Of a stretch of 64,000 nt of DNA, positions 1-10,800 are shown piece by piece (position 1 is the stretch's first letter; each line of letters opens with the position of its first letter). This stretch comes from Rhodocyclaceae bacterium (GTDB lineage: Bacteria > Pseudomonadota > Gammaproteobacteria > Burkholderiales > Rhodocyclaceae). Location of the stretch: assembly GCA_030681195.1 (NCBI GenBank), contig JAUXXJ010000045.1, forward strand, positions 124,001 to 188,000, written 5' to 3'. The notes below the pieces were generated by a model. The model was not told the DNA's origin. It saw only the letters and a list, made by a program, of their open reading frames with translations, and did not search any database. The translations under genes and the position numbers were made by a program.

Positions 1-1848
1 GACGAAGGCGCGGTCGATCTTGAGCGTGTCGATCGGCAGCATCTTGAGATAGGCCAGCGAGGAATAGCCTGTGCCAAAATCGTCGATGGCCAGTTGCACG
101 CCCAGATCGTTCAGGTCTTCGAGGACCGCCAGGGCATCCTCCATGTTCATGATCACCGACTCGGTGATTTCGAGTTCGAGTGCTGTGGCCTCAAGCCCGG
201 TTTCGGCGAGCACGCGCCGCACCATGTCGACGACATCGCTGCGCTCGATTTGCTTGACCGAGAGGTTGACCGAGACCTTGGGCACCATCATTCCCGTTGC
301 GCGCCAGGCCATCATCTGCGCACAGGCCTGACGTAGCACCCATTCGCCGAGCGGCACGATGAAGCCGGTTTCCTCGGCCAGCGGAATGAAGCGCACCGGA
401 GAGACATTGCCCAATTCGGGGCTGTGCCAGCGCAGCAGCGCTTCGGCACCGACCGGGCGACCGCCGATATCGACTTTGATCTGGTAATGGACGGACAACT
501 CGTCGGCCTCGATGGCACGGCGCAGCAGGTTTTCCAGATGGCTGCGCTCCTGCGCCTGCCGCGTCATTTCCGGCGTGTAGAAATGGCTGCGGCTGCGACC
601 ATGCGCCTTGGCCTGATACATGGCGGTGTCGGCATTGCGCACCAGTGTGTCGACATCCTCACCGTCTTCCGGGTAGAGGCAGATGCCGACACTCGCAGCG
701 ACGAACAGTTCGTGCCCGCGAATCGTGAACGGCTGTGACAGCAATTCGATCAGCTTGTCGGCCACGCGCTGGGCTTCGTGGCTGTCCTTGAGCTCTTCGA
801 TGACGCAGATGAATTCGTCGCCACCCAGCCGGGCCAGCGTGTCGGCGGTGCGCAAGTGCGCGACCAGCCGCTGCGTGACGGCCACCAGCAGTTCGTCGCC
901 GATGGCATGGCCGAGCGTGTCATTGACCTCCTTGAAGCGATCCAGGTCAACGAACAGAACGGCCAGTTGCCGCTGGTGGCGTGCGGCCAGACTGAGACTA
1001 TGGCGCAGTTGTTCGTGGAACATCAGCCGGTTGGGCAGGCCGGTCAGCGGGTCGTGGTGCGCCAGATGGTCGAGGCGAATCTCGGCATTGCGGCGCTCGG
1101 TCACTTCCGCCTGCAATTCGGCGGTGCGCGCCTGCACGCGCTGGTCCAGCTCACGGTTGCTGGTTTCCAGTTCCTCGGCCTGCTGATGCAGGATGCCCTG
1201 CGCACGCCGTACCACCAGTAGTTGCAATAGAAACAGGGCGGCCAGCACAGTCACGACCGTCAGCGAAACTTGCCACAGGGTCTTGTTGATTTGTTGCAGG
1301 GTGGCGGTCACGTCCTGATACAGCTCGATGACGCCATCGACATGGCCGGCGTCGTTGGTCAGCGGTACGTAGCTGGAGACGACATCGATTTCGGCCAGTG
1401 TGCCATCGAAACTGTCAAAGGTATTCCGGTGGGTCAGTTCGCTGATGGCCCGGCCGCCCAGGGCAGCGATGAAACCGGCATTGGTCTGCTTGCTTTCGCC
1501 GATCTGTGCCGGATCGGTCGACAGGATGGTCAGGCCGTTACGGTTGTAGATCTTGATTTTGACGATAGGCGTATCGGTCATCATGCGGATCACCGCCTGG
1601 CGCAGCGTCAGGCTCTCGTCGGCGTTACGCAAGGAATCGAGGTCCCGCAAATAAGACAGGTCGACAAACTGTGCGAAGCGCGACCACAGCGAGTTGCGAA
1701 ACACGGTGGTCATCGCCACGTTATGTGCTTCGGTGGCGGTCAGCAGCTGGTGCACGGCATTGCTGCGGTAGTAACCGCCCAACACCCCCCCGGCCATGAC
1801 GATCAGGACGAAGGACAGCGTCGAAAAATAGCGCGTGAGGTTGAACAT
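1..1848 (-). CDS. membrane sensor GGDEF/EAL protein, 3' end cut by window edge
   Basis: Bifunctional-type c-di-GMP enzyme whose start (ATG at 1848) is inside the window and whose C-terminus runs off the left edge after about 616 residues. An N-terminal membrane segment (about residues 10-27), a periplasmic sensor region and a second membrane segment (about 192-213) precede a coiled stretch and a GGDEF domain. The GGDEF domain has an intact LGGDEF motif near residue 342 and an RTAD inhibitory site five residues before it. The EAL domain starts with EALLRW near residue 465 and keeps the DDFGTG motif. Both cyclase and phosphodiesterase signatures look intact as far as visible. It lies downstream of hemL on the same strand, separated only by a copy of the 24-bp repeat. 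Which activity dominates cannot be read from the sequence. Confidence 0.9.
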   Translation of the reverse strand, partial: MFNLTRYFSTLSFVLIVMAGGVLGGYYRSNAVHQLLTATEAHNVAMTTVFRNSLWSRFAQFVDLSYLRDLDSLRNADESLTLRQAVIRMMTDTPIVKIKIYNRNGLTILSTDPAQIGESKQTNAGFIAALGGRAISELTHRNTFDSFDGTLAEIDVVSSYVPLTNDAGHVDGVIELYQDVTATLQQINKTLWQVSLTVVTVLAALFLLQLLVVRRAQGILHQQAEELETSNRELDQRVQARTAELQAEVTERRNAEIRLDHLAHHDPLTGLPNRLMFHEQLRHSLSLAARHQRQLAVLFVDLDRFKEVNDTLGHAIGDELLVAVTQRLVAHLRTADTLARLGGDEFICVIEELKDSHEAQRVADKLIELLSQPFTIRGHELFVAASVGICLYPEDGEDVDTLVRNADTAMYQAKAHGRSRSHFYTPEMTRQAQERSHLENLLRRAIEADELSVHYQIKVDIGGRPVGAEALLRWHSPELGNVSPVRFIPLAEETGFIVPLGEWVLRQACAQMMAWRATGMMVPKVSVNLSVKQIERSDVVDMVRRVLAETGLEATALELEITESVIMNMEDALAVLEDLNDLGVQLAIDDFGTGYSSLAYLKMLPIDTLKIDRAFV

Positions 1849-1849
1849 C

Positions 1850-1873
1850 GCCGTCCGGCCGGCGCCGACTTTC
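1850..1873 (-). repeat. 24-bp dispersed repeat, copy 1
   Basis: Reverse-oriented copy with 21/24 matches to the consensus. It fills the gap between the hemL stop codon and the start of the GGDEF/EAL gene. Confidence 0.75.
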
Positions 1874-3150
1874 TAGCGGATGCCGAAAATTGCGTCAGCG
1901 GCGGCGACGGTGGCGGCAATATCGGCATCCGTGTGCACCGCCGAGACGAAGCCAGCCTCGAAGGCCGAGGGCGCGAGATAGACGCCCTTTTCGAGCATGG
2001 CGTGGAAGAAACGGTTGAAGGCTTCCTTGTCCGCCGCCATGATATCGGCATAGGACGTAGGCGGTGTGGCGGCAAAGTAGAGGCCGAACATGCCACCCAC
2101 CGACTGGGCGCTGAAGGTGACGTTGTGCTTTTGAGCCGCCGCCGTCAGGCCATCGACCAGCGATTTCGTGCGCGCCGTGAGCGCCGCGTAGAAACCGGGC
2201 GCGGCAATCTTCTTGAGCGTGACGAGGCCAGCGGCCACCGAGAGCGGATTGCCCGAGAGCGTGCCGGCCTGATAGACCGGGCCGAGCGGCGCAATCTTTT
2301 CCATGATGTCGCGGCGACCACCAAAGGCGCCGAGCGGCATGCCGCCGCCGACCACCTTGCCGAAGGTGGACAGATCGGGCGTGATCCCATACAGGCCCTG
2401 CGCCGAGCCGGGGCCGACGCGGAAGCCGGTCATCACCTCGTCGAAGATCAACACCGCGCCATATTTCGTGCAGAGATCGCGCATGGCCTTGAGGAATTCT
2501 GGTTTGGGCGCGATCAGGTTCATGTTGCCGGCGACCGGCTCGACGATGAGGCAGGCAATCTTGTCGCCGTGCTGGGCGAAGGCATCGGCGAGCTGCTGCG
2601 CGTCGTTGTAGTCGAGCACCAGCGTGTGCTTGGCAAGATCCGCCGGCACGCCAGAGGAGGACGGGTTGCCGAAGGTCAGCATGCCCGAGCCGGCCTTGAC
2701 CAGCAGGCTGTCGGCGTGGCCGTGGTAGCAGCCCTCGAATTTCACCAGCATGTCGCGGCCTGTGAAACCGCGCGCGAGACGGATCGCGCTCATGGTCGCC
2801 TCGGTGCCGGAGGAAACCAGGCGCACCATCTCCATGCTCGGCACACGTTGCGTCAGCAGTTCGGCCAGTTCGATCTCGGCCTCGGTGGGCGCGCCAAAGG
2901 ACAGGCCGCTGGCCGCCGCCGTTTGCACCGCCTTGACGGTATCCGGGTCGGCGTGGCCGAGAATCAGCGGCCCCCAGGAACCCACATAGTCGATGTAGCG
3001 TTTGCCATCGGCATCCCACACATAGGCACCTTCGCCACGCGAGAAGAAACGCGGCACGCCGCCGACGGAGCGAAAAGCGCGAACCGGCGAATTGACACCG
3101 CCCGGGATGGATTTCTGGGCGCGGGAAAACAGGTCTTCGTTGTGGGTCAT
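1873..3150 (-). CDS. hemL: glutamate-1-semialdehyde 2,1-aminomutase
   Basis: PLP enzyme that converts glutamate-1-semialdehyde to 5-aminolevulinate in the C5 route to haem and corrins. From the ATG at 3150 the protein is 425 residues and starts [12 protein letters not shown]. The PLP lysine in [14 protein letters not shown] then falls at residue 265, the position known for the enzyme family, so I prefer this start to an in-frame GTG at 3165. Other family marks are [15 protein letters not shown] and [11 protein letters not shown]. It follows thiE by 7 bp on the same strand, so thiD-thiE-hemL probably form one transcript. A copy of the 24-bp repeat abuts the stop codon. Confidence 0.96.
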   Translation of the reverse strand: MTHNEDLFSRAQKSIPGGVNSPVRAFRSVGGVPRFFSRGEGAYVWDADGKRYIDYVGSWGPLILGHADPDTVKAVQTAAASGLSFGAPTEAEIELAELLTQRVPSMEMVRLVSSGTEATMSAIRLARGFTGRDMLVKFEGCYHGHADSLLVKAGSGMLTFGNPSSSGVPADLAKHTLVLDYNDAQQLADAFAQHGDKIACLIVEPVAGNMNLIAPKPEFLKAMRDLCTKYGAVLIFDEVMTGFRVGPGSAQGLYGITPDLSTFGKVVGGGMPLGAFGGRRDIMEKIAPLGPVYQAGTLSGNPLSVAAGLVTLKKIAAPGFYAALTARTKSLVDGLTAAAQKHNVTFSAQSVGGMFGLYFAATPPTSYADIMAADKEAFNRFFHAMLEKGVYLAPSAFEAGFVSAVHTDADIAATVAAADAIFGIR

Positions 3151-3157
3151 GGGGAGA

Positions 3158-3820
3158 TTAGGCACACTTGAACAGGTGACGGAAGCGCTCGGCCTGCTTC
3201 TGGATATCCATCGCGTCGAACAGGTCGGAGAGTACAGCGATCATGTCGGCGCCAGCTTCAAGGACCTGGGGCGCATTCTTCGTTGTGATGCCGCCGATGG
3301 CGCAGACCGGCACCTTGAAGCGTTTTTTCGCCTCGGCGACGAGATCGAGCGAGGCACGCGTCGCTTCCGGCTTGCTGACGGAGGCGAACACACTACCGAT
3401 GGCGATGTAGTCGGCGCCGGCATCGACGGCCACTTCAGCGCGGGCCAGGTCGTCATAGCAGGAGACGCCGAGAATCCGTTTCGAACCGAGGGCATTGCGC
3501 GCCGCGGTCAGGCTGCCGCCGGGCATGTCGTCGCGGCCGATATGGGCGCCGTCGGCACCGATCTCGACCGCCAGCCAGATGTCGTCGTTGACGATCAGCT
3601 TGGCGCCATGGGCGCGGCAAATGCGCAGCAACTCGGCCGCCTGGGCGCGTCGCAGTGGTGGCGGGGCAATCTTGTTGCGATATTGCACCCAGCGTACGCC
3701 GCCTTTGAGGGCGCTTTCGACCAGCGCTGACAGGCGCGGCAACAGATTGTCGTCGGGGGTGAGTGCGTACAGCCCGGTGAGGCCAGAGTGTAATTGGGCG
3801 GCTTCAGGCAGTGATGACAT
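3158..3820 (-). CDS. thiE: thiamine-phosphate synthase
   Basis: Joins HMP-pyrophosphate and the thiazole phosphate to make thiamine monophosphate. It is a 220-residue TIM-barrel protein with RWVQYRNK near the N-terminus (pyrophosphate contacts), [19 protein letters not shown], the [15 protein letters not shown] loop and a C-terminal phosphate loop CAIGGIT. The start ATG at 3820 gives the usual family length. The open frame extends further upstream, but that part is only thiD read in another frame. The gene overlaps the end of thiD by 17 bp, indicating translational coupling. Confidence 0.95.
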   Translation of the reverse strand: MSSLPEAAQLHSGLTGLYALTPDDNLLPRLSALVESALKGGVRWVQYRNKIAPPPLRRAQAAELLRICRAHGAKLIVNDDIWLAVEIGADGAHIGRDDMPGGSLTAARNALGSKRILGVSCYDDLARAEVAVDAGADYIAIGSVFASVSKPEATRASLDLVAEAKKRFKVPVCAIGGITTKNAPQVLEAGADMIAVLSDLFDAMDIQKQAERFRHLFKCA

Positions 3821-4673
3821 GGGCAACCTCCGCAGACGCAAGAGAGTAGGGTGAGGGGCTTTGCCACTGGCGGTTGGGGATGTGCTGCCCCATGCCGGGC
3901 CGGAAGCCCGCCGCCAGACTGTGCCAGGTGTAGTGCTGGGCCGCGCGCACCGCCTCGGGCAGGGGCTGGCCCCAGGCGAGGTTGGCGGCGATGGCCGAAG
4001 CCAGGGTGCAACCAGAACCGTGATAGCTGCCGGGCAGGCGCTCCCACTCGTCGTGGCGCACCGGGCCGTGCGACCCATACAGCGTGTTGATGACGCGCGC
4101 TGAATGTTCATGCGTACCGGTGACCAGTACGTGGGCGCAGCCGGTTCCAACCAGCAGACGCGCGCATTCGGCCAGATTGGCTGTATCGCCAGCACCGACT
4201 TCCTGTGCCAGCCGGCGCGCTTCCATGCTGTTCGGCGTGAGCACGTCGGTAAGCGGCAGGATCAGTTCGAGCATGGCGGCGATGATGTCCTCGTCGGCGA
4301 AGGCATCGCCGCGACCGGAAGCCAGCACCGGGTCGAACACCACCGGCGTGTCGGGATAGTCGGAGAGCACTTCGGCGACAGCGGCAATTGCCTCGACGCT
4401 GCCCAGCATGCCGAGCTTGAAGGCGGCCACCGGGATGTCCTCCAGCAGGGCGCGCGCCTGATCGGCGACCCAGCCACCTTCCATCGGCAGGAGGTCTTCG
4501 ACGCCAACGGTGTCCTGCACCGTCAGGGCGGTCACCACCGTGAGCGGGTGGCAGCCGTGGGCGGCAATCGTCAGCAGGTCGGCCTGCAGGCCGGCCCCGC
4601 AGGTGGGGTCCGAGGCGGCAAACGAGAGGACGGCAGGCGGGGCCAAATGTGAAGATGCGCGTGAAGATGGCAT
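3804..4673 (-). CDS. thiD: hydroxymethylpyrimidine/phosphomethylpyrimidine kinase
   Basis: Phosphorylates HMP and HMP-phosphate to HMP-pyrophosphate for thiamine synthesis. The protein has 289 residues of ribokinase-like fold. FAASDPTCGAGLQADL lies near the N-terminus, where most relatives have SDxSGGAG, so this form carries PTCGAG as many betaproteobacterial copies do. DPVLASGRGD and the C-terminal anion-hole motif GSGCTLASAIAA with its catalytic aspartate region are present. It is first in the thiD-thiE-hemL unit and divergent from pilG across 124 bp. I saw no TPP riboswitch in that gap. The stretch reading EVGAGDTA overlaps a weak match (18/24) to the dispersed repeat. Confidence 0.94.
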   Translation of the reverse strand: MPSSRASSHLAPPAVLSFAASDPTCGAGLQADLLTIAAHGCHPLTVVTALTVQDTVGVEDLLPMEGGWVADQARALLEDIPVAAFKLGMLGSVEAIAAVAEVLSDYPDTPVVFDPVLASGRGDAFADEDIIAAMLELILPLTDVLTPNSMEARRLAQEVGAGDTANLAECARLLVGTGCAHVLVTGTHEHSARVINTLYGSHGPVRHDEWERLPGSYHGSGCTLASAIAANLAWGQPLPEAVRAAQHYTWHSLAAGFRPGMGQHIPNRQWQSPSPYSLASAEVAHVITA

Positions 4674-4763
4674 GGCGGTGCGGCGAGAGCGCCGGGGAAA
4701 GCCCTTGCGGTATGATGCGTTCGATTCTAACCGAAAGCCTTCACGTCTTTTTGGGCCGCGCCT

Positions 4764-4773
4764 CCCCCCCCCC
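4764..4773 (+). repeat. C10 homopolymer tract upstream of pilG
   Basis: An uninterrupted run of ten C residues in the thiD-pilG divergent gap, ending 24 bp before the pilG ATG. Runs of this length are prone to slipped-strand changes and this one sits in the promoter/leader zone of the twitching cluster. Confidence 0.8.
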
Positions 4774-4797
4774 GATTGCCCGATTTATCCCGTTCAA

Positions 4798-5196
4798 ATG
4801 GATGAAAACCTGCAAAAACTGAAGGTCATGGTGATCGATGACTCGAACACCATCCGCAAGAGTGCGGAGATTTTTCTGAGCGGCGCCGGTTGCCAGGTCA
4901 TCGTCGCCGAGGATGGTTTTGCCGCCCTCGCCAAGATTGCCGATCATGCCCCCGATGTGATCTTCTGCGACATCCTGATGCCGCGCCTCGACGGCTACCA
5001 GACCTGCGCGCTGATCAAGCGTAACCCGCGCTTTGCGCAAACGCCGGTGATCATGCTGTCCTCGAAAGACGGCTTGTTCGACCGCGCACGCGGTCGCCTC
5101 GCCGGTTCCGACGAACACCTCACCAAACCCTTTACCCAGGAAAGCCTGTTGGCAGCTCTCCACAAATATGCCCATCCAACGCATTCTCATCGTTGA
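4798..5196 (+). CDS. pilG: twitching motility response regulator PilG
   Basis: Single-receiver CheY-like protein of 132 residues that in known systems is phosphorylated by the ChpA/PilL kinase and promotes pilus extension. The acidic pocket VIDDSN, the phosphoacceptor D58 in FCDILMPRLDG and the conserved lysine in LTKPF are visible. The start at 4798 yields MDENLQKLKVMVIDDSN, typical for PilG. The frame stays open further upstream but without family resemblance. It is the first gene of pilG-pilH-pilI-pilJ-chpA and overlaps pilH by 29 bp. Confidence 0.94.
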   Translation: MDENLQKLKVMVIDDSNTIRKSAEIFLSGAGCQVIVAEDGFAALAKIADHAPDVIFCDILMPRLDGYQTCALIKRNPRFAQTPVIMLSSKDGLFDRARGRLAGSDEHLTKPFTQESLLAALHKYAHPTHSHR

Positions 5197-5533
5197 CGAT
5201 TCCCCGGTGGAGCGTCACATCCTCACCGAATTGCTGACCAGCAAGGGCTACGCCATTTCGATTGCCACGGACGGCGCCCAAGGCGTCGAGGCAGCCAAGC
5301 GCGAATTGCCCGATCTGATCCTCATGGACGTGGTGATGCCCAACATGAACGGCTTCCAGGCAACGCGCAGCCTCAATCGCGACGAGGCGACGCGCCACAT
5401 TCCGGTCATCCTGTGCACCACCAAGAATGAAGAAACCGACAAGATCTGGGGCATGCGCCAGGGCGCCCAGGACTATGTGACCAAGCCGATCGACGGGGCC
5501 ACCCTACTGGCCAAGATCGCGGCGCTGGGATAA
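5168..5533 (+). CDS. pilH: twitching motility response regulator PilH
   Basis: Second CheY-like receiver of the cluster, 121 residues, with LIVDDSPVERHILT at the N-terminus, phosphoacceptor D54 in ILMDVVMPNMNG and a C-terminal VTKPID. In characterised Pil-Chp systems PilH acts as the antagonist of PilG, involved in retraction control or as a phosphate sink. It starts inside the end of pilG and is followed by pilI after 6 bp. Confidence 0.93.
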   Translation: MPIQRILIVDDSPVERHILTELLTSKGYAISIATDGAQGVEAAKRELPDLILMDVVMPNMNGFQATRSLNRDEATRHIPVILCTTKNEETDKIWGMRQGAQDYVTKPIDGATLLAKIAALG

Positions 5534-5539
5534 GCATCG

Positions 5540-6076
5540 ATGGCCAAGCGCATCGACCTGCGCGCCTATCAGGAAGCCATTGCCACCCGGTTGGCGGCGG
5601 CACAGGCAGGTGCCAGCGTGCCGGCCCTGTTGGGCTTCGAATCCGGCGGCCGACGCTGGCTGATTGACCTGCCGGCGGCCGGCGAAGTGTTGCCGCCGCC
5701 GCCGCTGGCCCCGGTACCCTTGACCCAGCCGTGGTTTGCCGGCATGACCAACGTGCATGGCGAGTTGCAGGCCGTCGTCGATTTTTCGGTGTTCTGTGGC
5801 GGTGCGCCGACGCCGCGCGAGGGCGGAGCACGCCTGCTGCGTATTGGCACGCGCCATGGCAGCAACAGCGCCCTGCTGGTCGCCCGTGTGCATGGCCTGA
5901 AGCGCACCGACAGCCTGTTTGCTGCTGCCACAGAGGATGCGGACGATGCTGCCGCACCGCCCTGGCAGGGTGAAGCTTTTACCGACAGCCAGGGCACGCG
6001 CTGGCTGCGCCTCGAACCCGACCGTTTGCTGGCCGATCCCGTTTTCCTCGATGCCTCACTGCCGCTGACTGACTGA
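5540..6076 (+). CDS. pilI: CheW-like adaptor PilI
   Basis: A 178-residue CheW-fold coupling protein expected to link the receptor PilJ with the kinase ChpA. Visible marks are the N-terminal LRAYQEAIATRL helix, a run of hydrophobic beta strands, and the WFAGMTNVHGELQAVVDFSVF segment, which corresponds to the RG.VipV region of CheW proteins. It has no enzymatic motifs. Position between pilH and pilJ supports the assignment more strongly than the loosely conserved CheW sequence does. Confidence 0.9.
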   Translation: MAKRIDLRAYQEAIATRLAAAQAGASVPALLGFESGGRRWLIDLPAAGEVLPPPPLAPVPLTQPWFAGMTNVHGELQAVVDFSVFCGGAPTPREGGARLLRIGTRHGSNSALLVARVHGLKRTDSLFAAATEDADDAAAPPWQGEAFTDSQGTRWLRLEPDRLLADPVFLDASLPLTD

Positions 6077-6094
6077 GCGCGCCCGGAGATATTC

Positions 6095-7816
6095 ATGGCT
6101 TTCAGCTTCAAATTACCCCTGATCGGCAAGTCGCCCGCTGCCACGGCAAAAAGTAGCCGCTCGCTGGGTATCGAATTGCAGATTCTTGGCACGGTTTTCC
6201 TGCTGTTCCTGACAATTGCCACTTACATCATTTTTGTCGATAACCGTACGGCCAACCAGACCGCCAGCTATCTCTCGGCCACCGGTCAGTTGCGTACGCT
6301 CAGTCAGCAGATCGGCAAGACCACGCTGATGGCGATGACGTCGGGCGATGCCGCCGGCCTCAAGGAGCTTGGTCAGTCGCGCGACCGCTTCAATGCCGTC
6401 CTCGGCATCCTGACCATTGGTGGCGAGATCGAGGGCGCGACCTTGCCGCCTTCCGGCGAAGTGAATCGTGCCGCGCTTGAAAAATTGCGCGCCCAGTGGC
6501 ATGTACATGAGCGCAACATCGCGCTGTTGCTCGCGCATGAAGCGCAGATGGCCACGATTGCCAGTGGTCAGGTGCCGCCGCCGCTGGTGGTCGAGGCGGC
6601 GACTGCCCTGCTCAGGACGACCAATGCGCTGGATGGTGCCGTGGCCGCGCTGGCCAGTGACTATGCCCGCGCACTCGATGGCCGTGAACTGCGCACCGGC
6701 ATTGCGACCGTGCTGGGCTCGCTGGCCCTGGGGCTTTTGGTGTTGATTTTCAAGGTGTTCAGCGACGACGCGCAGACACGCCAGGCCGAAACCGAGCGCC
6801 AGCGGCGCGCCGCCGAAGCCGCCAAGGATGCCACGCAAGAGGCGATCTTGCGCCTGATGAACGAAATGGGTGATCTGGCCAACGGCGACCTGACGGCGCG
6901 CGCGACGGTGACCGAGGACATTACCGGCGCCATCGCCGATTCGGTGAACTACGCGATCGAGGAACTGGCGGTGCTGGTCAAGCGCATCAACGATGCGGCG
7001 CGGCGTGTCGATCGTGCCACGCAGGAAGCGCAGGACATTTCCGTGACCCTGCTGGAAGCTTCGGAGCGGCAGTCGGGCGAGATTCGCGATGCCGGCGGGC
7101 AGATGCTGACGCTGGCCGATTCGATGCACGGGGTTTCCAACCGCGCCGGCGAAACGGCGGAGGTGGCGCGCTCTTCGCTGACGGCGGCGGACAAGGGCGA
7201 TGCGGCGGTGGTCGCGGCCATCGCCGGCATGAACGACCTGCGCGGCCAGATTCAGGAAACCTCGAAGCGCATCAAGCGCCTCGGCGAATCCTCGCAGGAG
7301 ATCGGCGAAATCGTCGAACTGATTTCGGACATTACCGAGCAGACCAACGTGCTCGCCTTGAACGCCGCGATTCAGGCGGCCAGTGCTGGCGCGGCTGGTC
7401 GTGGCTTTGCTGTGGTGGCCGAGGAAGTGCAGCGGCTAGCGGAGCGTTCTGGTGAGGCGACGCGCGAGATTGCGGCGATTGTCAAAACCATTCAGGCCGA
7501 TACGCACGATGCGGTGGCGGCGATGGAGCATGCCACGCTCGGTGTGGTCGAGGGCGCGCGGCGCTCCGATGCGGCCGGCCAGTCGCTCACCGAGATTCGC
7601 GACGTGACCAACCAACTGTCGACGCTGATCGGCACGATTGCCAGCGATACGCGCGACCAGGTCAAGGTGGCGCGCAAGGTGGCCGAGGCGATGGAGGGCA
7701 TCCTGCACATCACCGAAGAAACTTCCAATGGCACACGGCAGTCGGCCGCGTCGATTGGCGAACTCGGCGCGCTGGCCGAAGAGCTCAAGGGCTCGGTGTC
7801 GGGCTTCAAGGTCTAA
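6095..7816 (+). CDS. pilJ: methyl-accepting chemotaxis protein PilJ
   Basis: Receptor of the Pil-Chp pathway, 573 residues. The first membrane segment is at about residues 28-48, followed by a PilJ-type periplasmic region of about 155 residues that includes [13 protein letters not shown]. The second membrane segment is at about 205-222, followed by a HAMP-like part and the cytoplasmic signalling helices. The hairpin tip reads [19 protein letters not shown] and continues into [18 protein letters not shown], the hallmark of MCP signalling domains. chpA follows after 8 bp. Confidence 0.95.
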   Translation: MAFSFKLPLIGKSPAATAKSSRSLGIELQILGTVFLLFLTIATYIIFVDNRTANQTASYLSATGQLRTLSQQIGKTTLMAMTSGDAAGLKELGQSRDRFNAVLGILTIGGEIEGATLPPSGEVNRAALEKLRAQWHVHERNIALLLAHEAQMATIASGQVPPPLVVEAATALLRTTNALDGAVAALASDYARALDGRELRTGIATVLGSLALGLLVLIFKVFSDDAQTRQAETERQRRAAEAAKDATQEAILRLMNEMGDLANGDLTARATVTEDITGAIADSVNYAIEELAVLVKRINDAARRVDRATQEAQDISVTLLEASERQSGEIRDAGGQMLTLADSMHGVSNRAGETAEVARSSLTAADKGDAAVVAAIAGMNDLRGQIQETSKRIKRLGESSQEIGEIVELISDITEQTNVLALNAAIQAASAGAAGRGFAVVAEEVQRLAERSGEATREIAAIVKTIQADTHDAVAAMEHATLGVVEGARRSDAAGQSLTEIRDVTNQLSTLIGTIASDTRDQVKVARKVAEAMEGILHITEETSNGTRQSAASIGELGALAEELKGSVSGFKV

Positions 7817-7824
7817 GCATTCGC

Positions 7825-10800
7825 ATGAACGCGCCCGCTTTCGATACCGGTACGCTGTCCTGGGTCAAGGACGAGATTGATCTCGCCCTTGAGCGCGCCG
7901 GCGCAGCCCTGTCGCGCCACGCGGCGGCGCCCGACAATGCGGCGACGCTCAACGAGGCACGCGGCCATTTGCATCAGGCTTGCGGTGCCCTGACGTTGGT
8001 CGGTCTGGCGGGTGTCACGCACTGTGCTGAAACGGTCGAAACGCAGCTCGCCAGCCTGGCCGACCCGGCAGCGGATACGAATGTGGTGGCCGTCACCGCC
8101 GCAGCCGGTGCCGCCTTGTCGGCCCTGCGTCGTTACCTCGACGACCTGATGGCCGGCCATCCCGACCAGCCGCTGCGCTTGTATCCGGCCTATCGCGGGC
8201 TGGCACTAGCAGCCGGTCAGGCGGCACCTTCACCGCTGGTGCTGTTCCAGCCCGATCTCGGCCTGCGTCCACCGCGTCGCGAGGCGACCAGCGCACTGCC
8301 GCCGGTACGCCTGAAGGCCTTGCGCCTCGGCTTTGCGCGCGGCCTTGCCAAGTGGCGTACAGGTGAGACACGCGGCCTGACGGAAATGAAGAATGCCCTG
8401 GTCAATCTCGAACAAAGCCTGAGTGACCCGGGCCAACGTGCCCCGTGGTGGGTGGCGCTCGCGTGGTTCGAGGCACTGGAGGGCGGTGGCGAACCTCAGG
8501 ATGAACTACTGACCGGGCTGGAGCAACTGTTTGCCGAGTTTGCCGACGGCAAGACCAGCGCGCCACCCACGTTGTTGATGAAGGGTCTGCTGTACGCGAT
8601 TGCCCTTGCTCCGCCGGGCGGCGCGCAGCTGGAGAGTGTGCGCGCCGCCTATCGGCTGGCCGATCTGCTGCCGACGCAAGATGCGACGATTGAAACGCGC
8701 CGTGAAGCCTGTCGTGCGCCGCTGACCACGGCGATGGAGGAATGGGAACGCTTCAGTCAGGGGCAGGCGATTGCGCTGATGCGTTTTCACGATGTGGTGC
8801 AACTGCTGGCGGCCACCGCCAATGAAAGCAACGACCCGGCACTGGCGCGCCTGGTCGGTGCCATCGCCGCCTTCGCGGCCTGGCTGCGCCAGCAGCCGGA
8901 GCGCGCCGATGCCCGACTGGCGCTCGATGTCGCCGGCGCACTGGTGCTGGTCGAGGAGGTCATCGAGCGTGAAGGCCTGCGCAGTCCTGCCGATGAGGCC
9001 ATGTTTGTAGCCGCCGTCCAGCAGCAGATCGATCATCTCGACGCACTGAAACCGCTGGGCGCCACACCGCCACCGCTGGCGCGGCTGCCCTGGCGCGAGC
9101 GCCAGTTGCAGGCGCAGGTGGCCGCAGAAATCCGCCGCAGCCTGGAGGTGCTGGAGAGTCTGCTGGAACCCTGCTTCGAGCAGCCGGGCCCAGCCATTCC
9201 CGCCAGGGCGCAGGCGGTATTGCATGAGGTGGCGGGCGCTTTCGTGCTGCTCGATGCGCATGAGGCAGCAGCCGTTGCAGCCGCGACGACAACGCGGTTG
9301 ATGGCCGCTAATGCGAGTGCCGATGCCTATGCCATCGTTGCCCATCATCTGGCGGCACTGGCTCAATATACCGACGCCCTGCAACACGGCCAGGACGCCA
9401 CCGATGTATTGGCACCGCTGGCCGCGGCCGCAGCCACCACGGTCACTCCGACGGCAACTGCTGCCCCCACTTTAATTCTCGCGCCCGTCGCGCCCGTCGC
9501 GGCCGACAGCGGCGATGACATGCTCGCCATCTTCATCGAGGAAGCGCACGAGGTGTTGCAGACACTCGCCGCCGCCGTGCCTGCGCTCAAAGCCAATCCG
9601 GCCGACCGCGAGATGCTGACAACGGTGCGCCGCGCCTATCACACACTCAAGGGCAGCGGCCGCATGGTCGGGCTGACGGAACTGGGCGAGGCTGCCTTTG
9701 CGGTTGAAAAGCAGATCAACCAGCGCCTCGACGAACGTCTGCCGGTCGACACCGATTTGATGGCAACCATCGATGCAGCGGGCGAACGCTTTGCTGCCTG
9801 GATTGCCGAACTGGAAACAAGAAAAGTCGGCGTTGGCGAGACGGCTGCCGCAGCGCCGCCTGATGTTAATGTACCCGCAACGGTCACAATCGGCGAACTC
9901 ACGCTCTCGCCGATGCTCTACCAGCTCTATGTCGAGGAAGCCGGCACGCATGTCGCCGCCCTGCGCCAGGAGTTGTCCGGCCCGGCCAGCATTCCCTCGC
10001 GCGAACTGATTCGTGCGGCGCACACCTTGGCCGGCATTTCCGCCGGCACCGGCTTCCCCACCGTGCAGGTGCTGGCCCATGCGCTGGAGAATGTGCTGGT
10101 TCGCCACTCCCTCGCGCATATCGTGCCGGAGGAGACGGCCCGCATGCTGATCGCCCGCGCCGCCGGGGCGTTGCAGGGCATGGTCGGCGCGATTACGGAA
10201 CGCCGCCCCCCGGCCGCCGAACCGGAACTGGCGGCCACGCTGGAAGCCTGCCAGCCTGCCGCACCGGCCCCGCAGGAGGCACCGCCGCCGATTTCGCCGC
10301 TGGCGGAGCGGCGCACGTCGCGTCCGGCCGACGAGGTCGATCCACAACTGGCGCCGCTGTTCCTCGAAGAAGCCGACGAGCAGTTGCACCAACTGGATGC
10401 CGACTTGCGCGCCTGGCGCGAGGCGCCACAGGACAAAGAGCCCGGCCGGCGTATGGCGCGCCTGCTGCACACCTTCAAGGGCGGTGCGCGCATGTGCGGT
10501 GCGATGGGCATCGGTGAGCTGGCGCACAGCATGGAAACGCGCATCGAGCAGGCGTTGGCCACCGGCGGTGCGCAGCCGGACGTGCTGGAGGTGCTCGATA
10601 CCTCGCTCGGCCGTGCGCTCAGTCTGGTCGCTGCCCTGCGACCCGGGGCGGCGCCGCTAGAAGCGCCTGCGCCGACGATGGCGGAGCCCGTGGAAAGCGG
10701 CCCGGCCGGCGCGCAAGTCCTGCTGCGCGTGCGCGCCGACCTGATCGACCGGCTGGTCAGCGAAGCCGGCGAAATGGCCATCACGCGTGGCCGTGTCGAA

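Noticed and set aside
1270..3171. 633-codon plus-strand open frame opposite hemL and the GGDEF/EAL gene
   Set aside because: Antisense frame typical of high-GC DNA; the opposite strand encodes clear HemL.
3405..3435. AGTCGGCGCCGGCATCGACGGC-like match to the dispersed repeat in thiE (a similar one in ubiU near 59726)
   Set aside because: It is one base longer than the repeat and is explained by conserved family residues ([14 protein letters not shown]), so coincidence is likelier.
4180..4203. Weak repeat match (18/24) in thiD read as EVGAGDTA
   Set aside because: Below the 20/24 cut-off; could be a decayed copy but cannot be separated from chance without alignments.
4674..4797. TPP riboswitch upstream of thiD
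   Set aside because: No CTGAGA-type core or matching stems were seen in the 124-bp gap.
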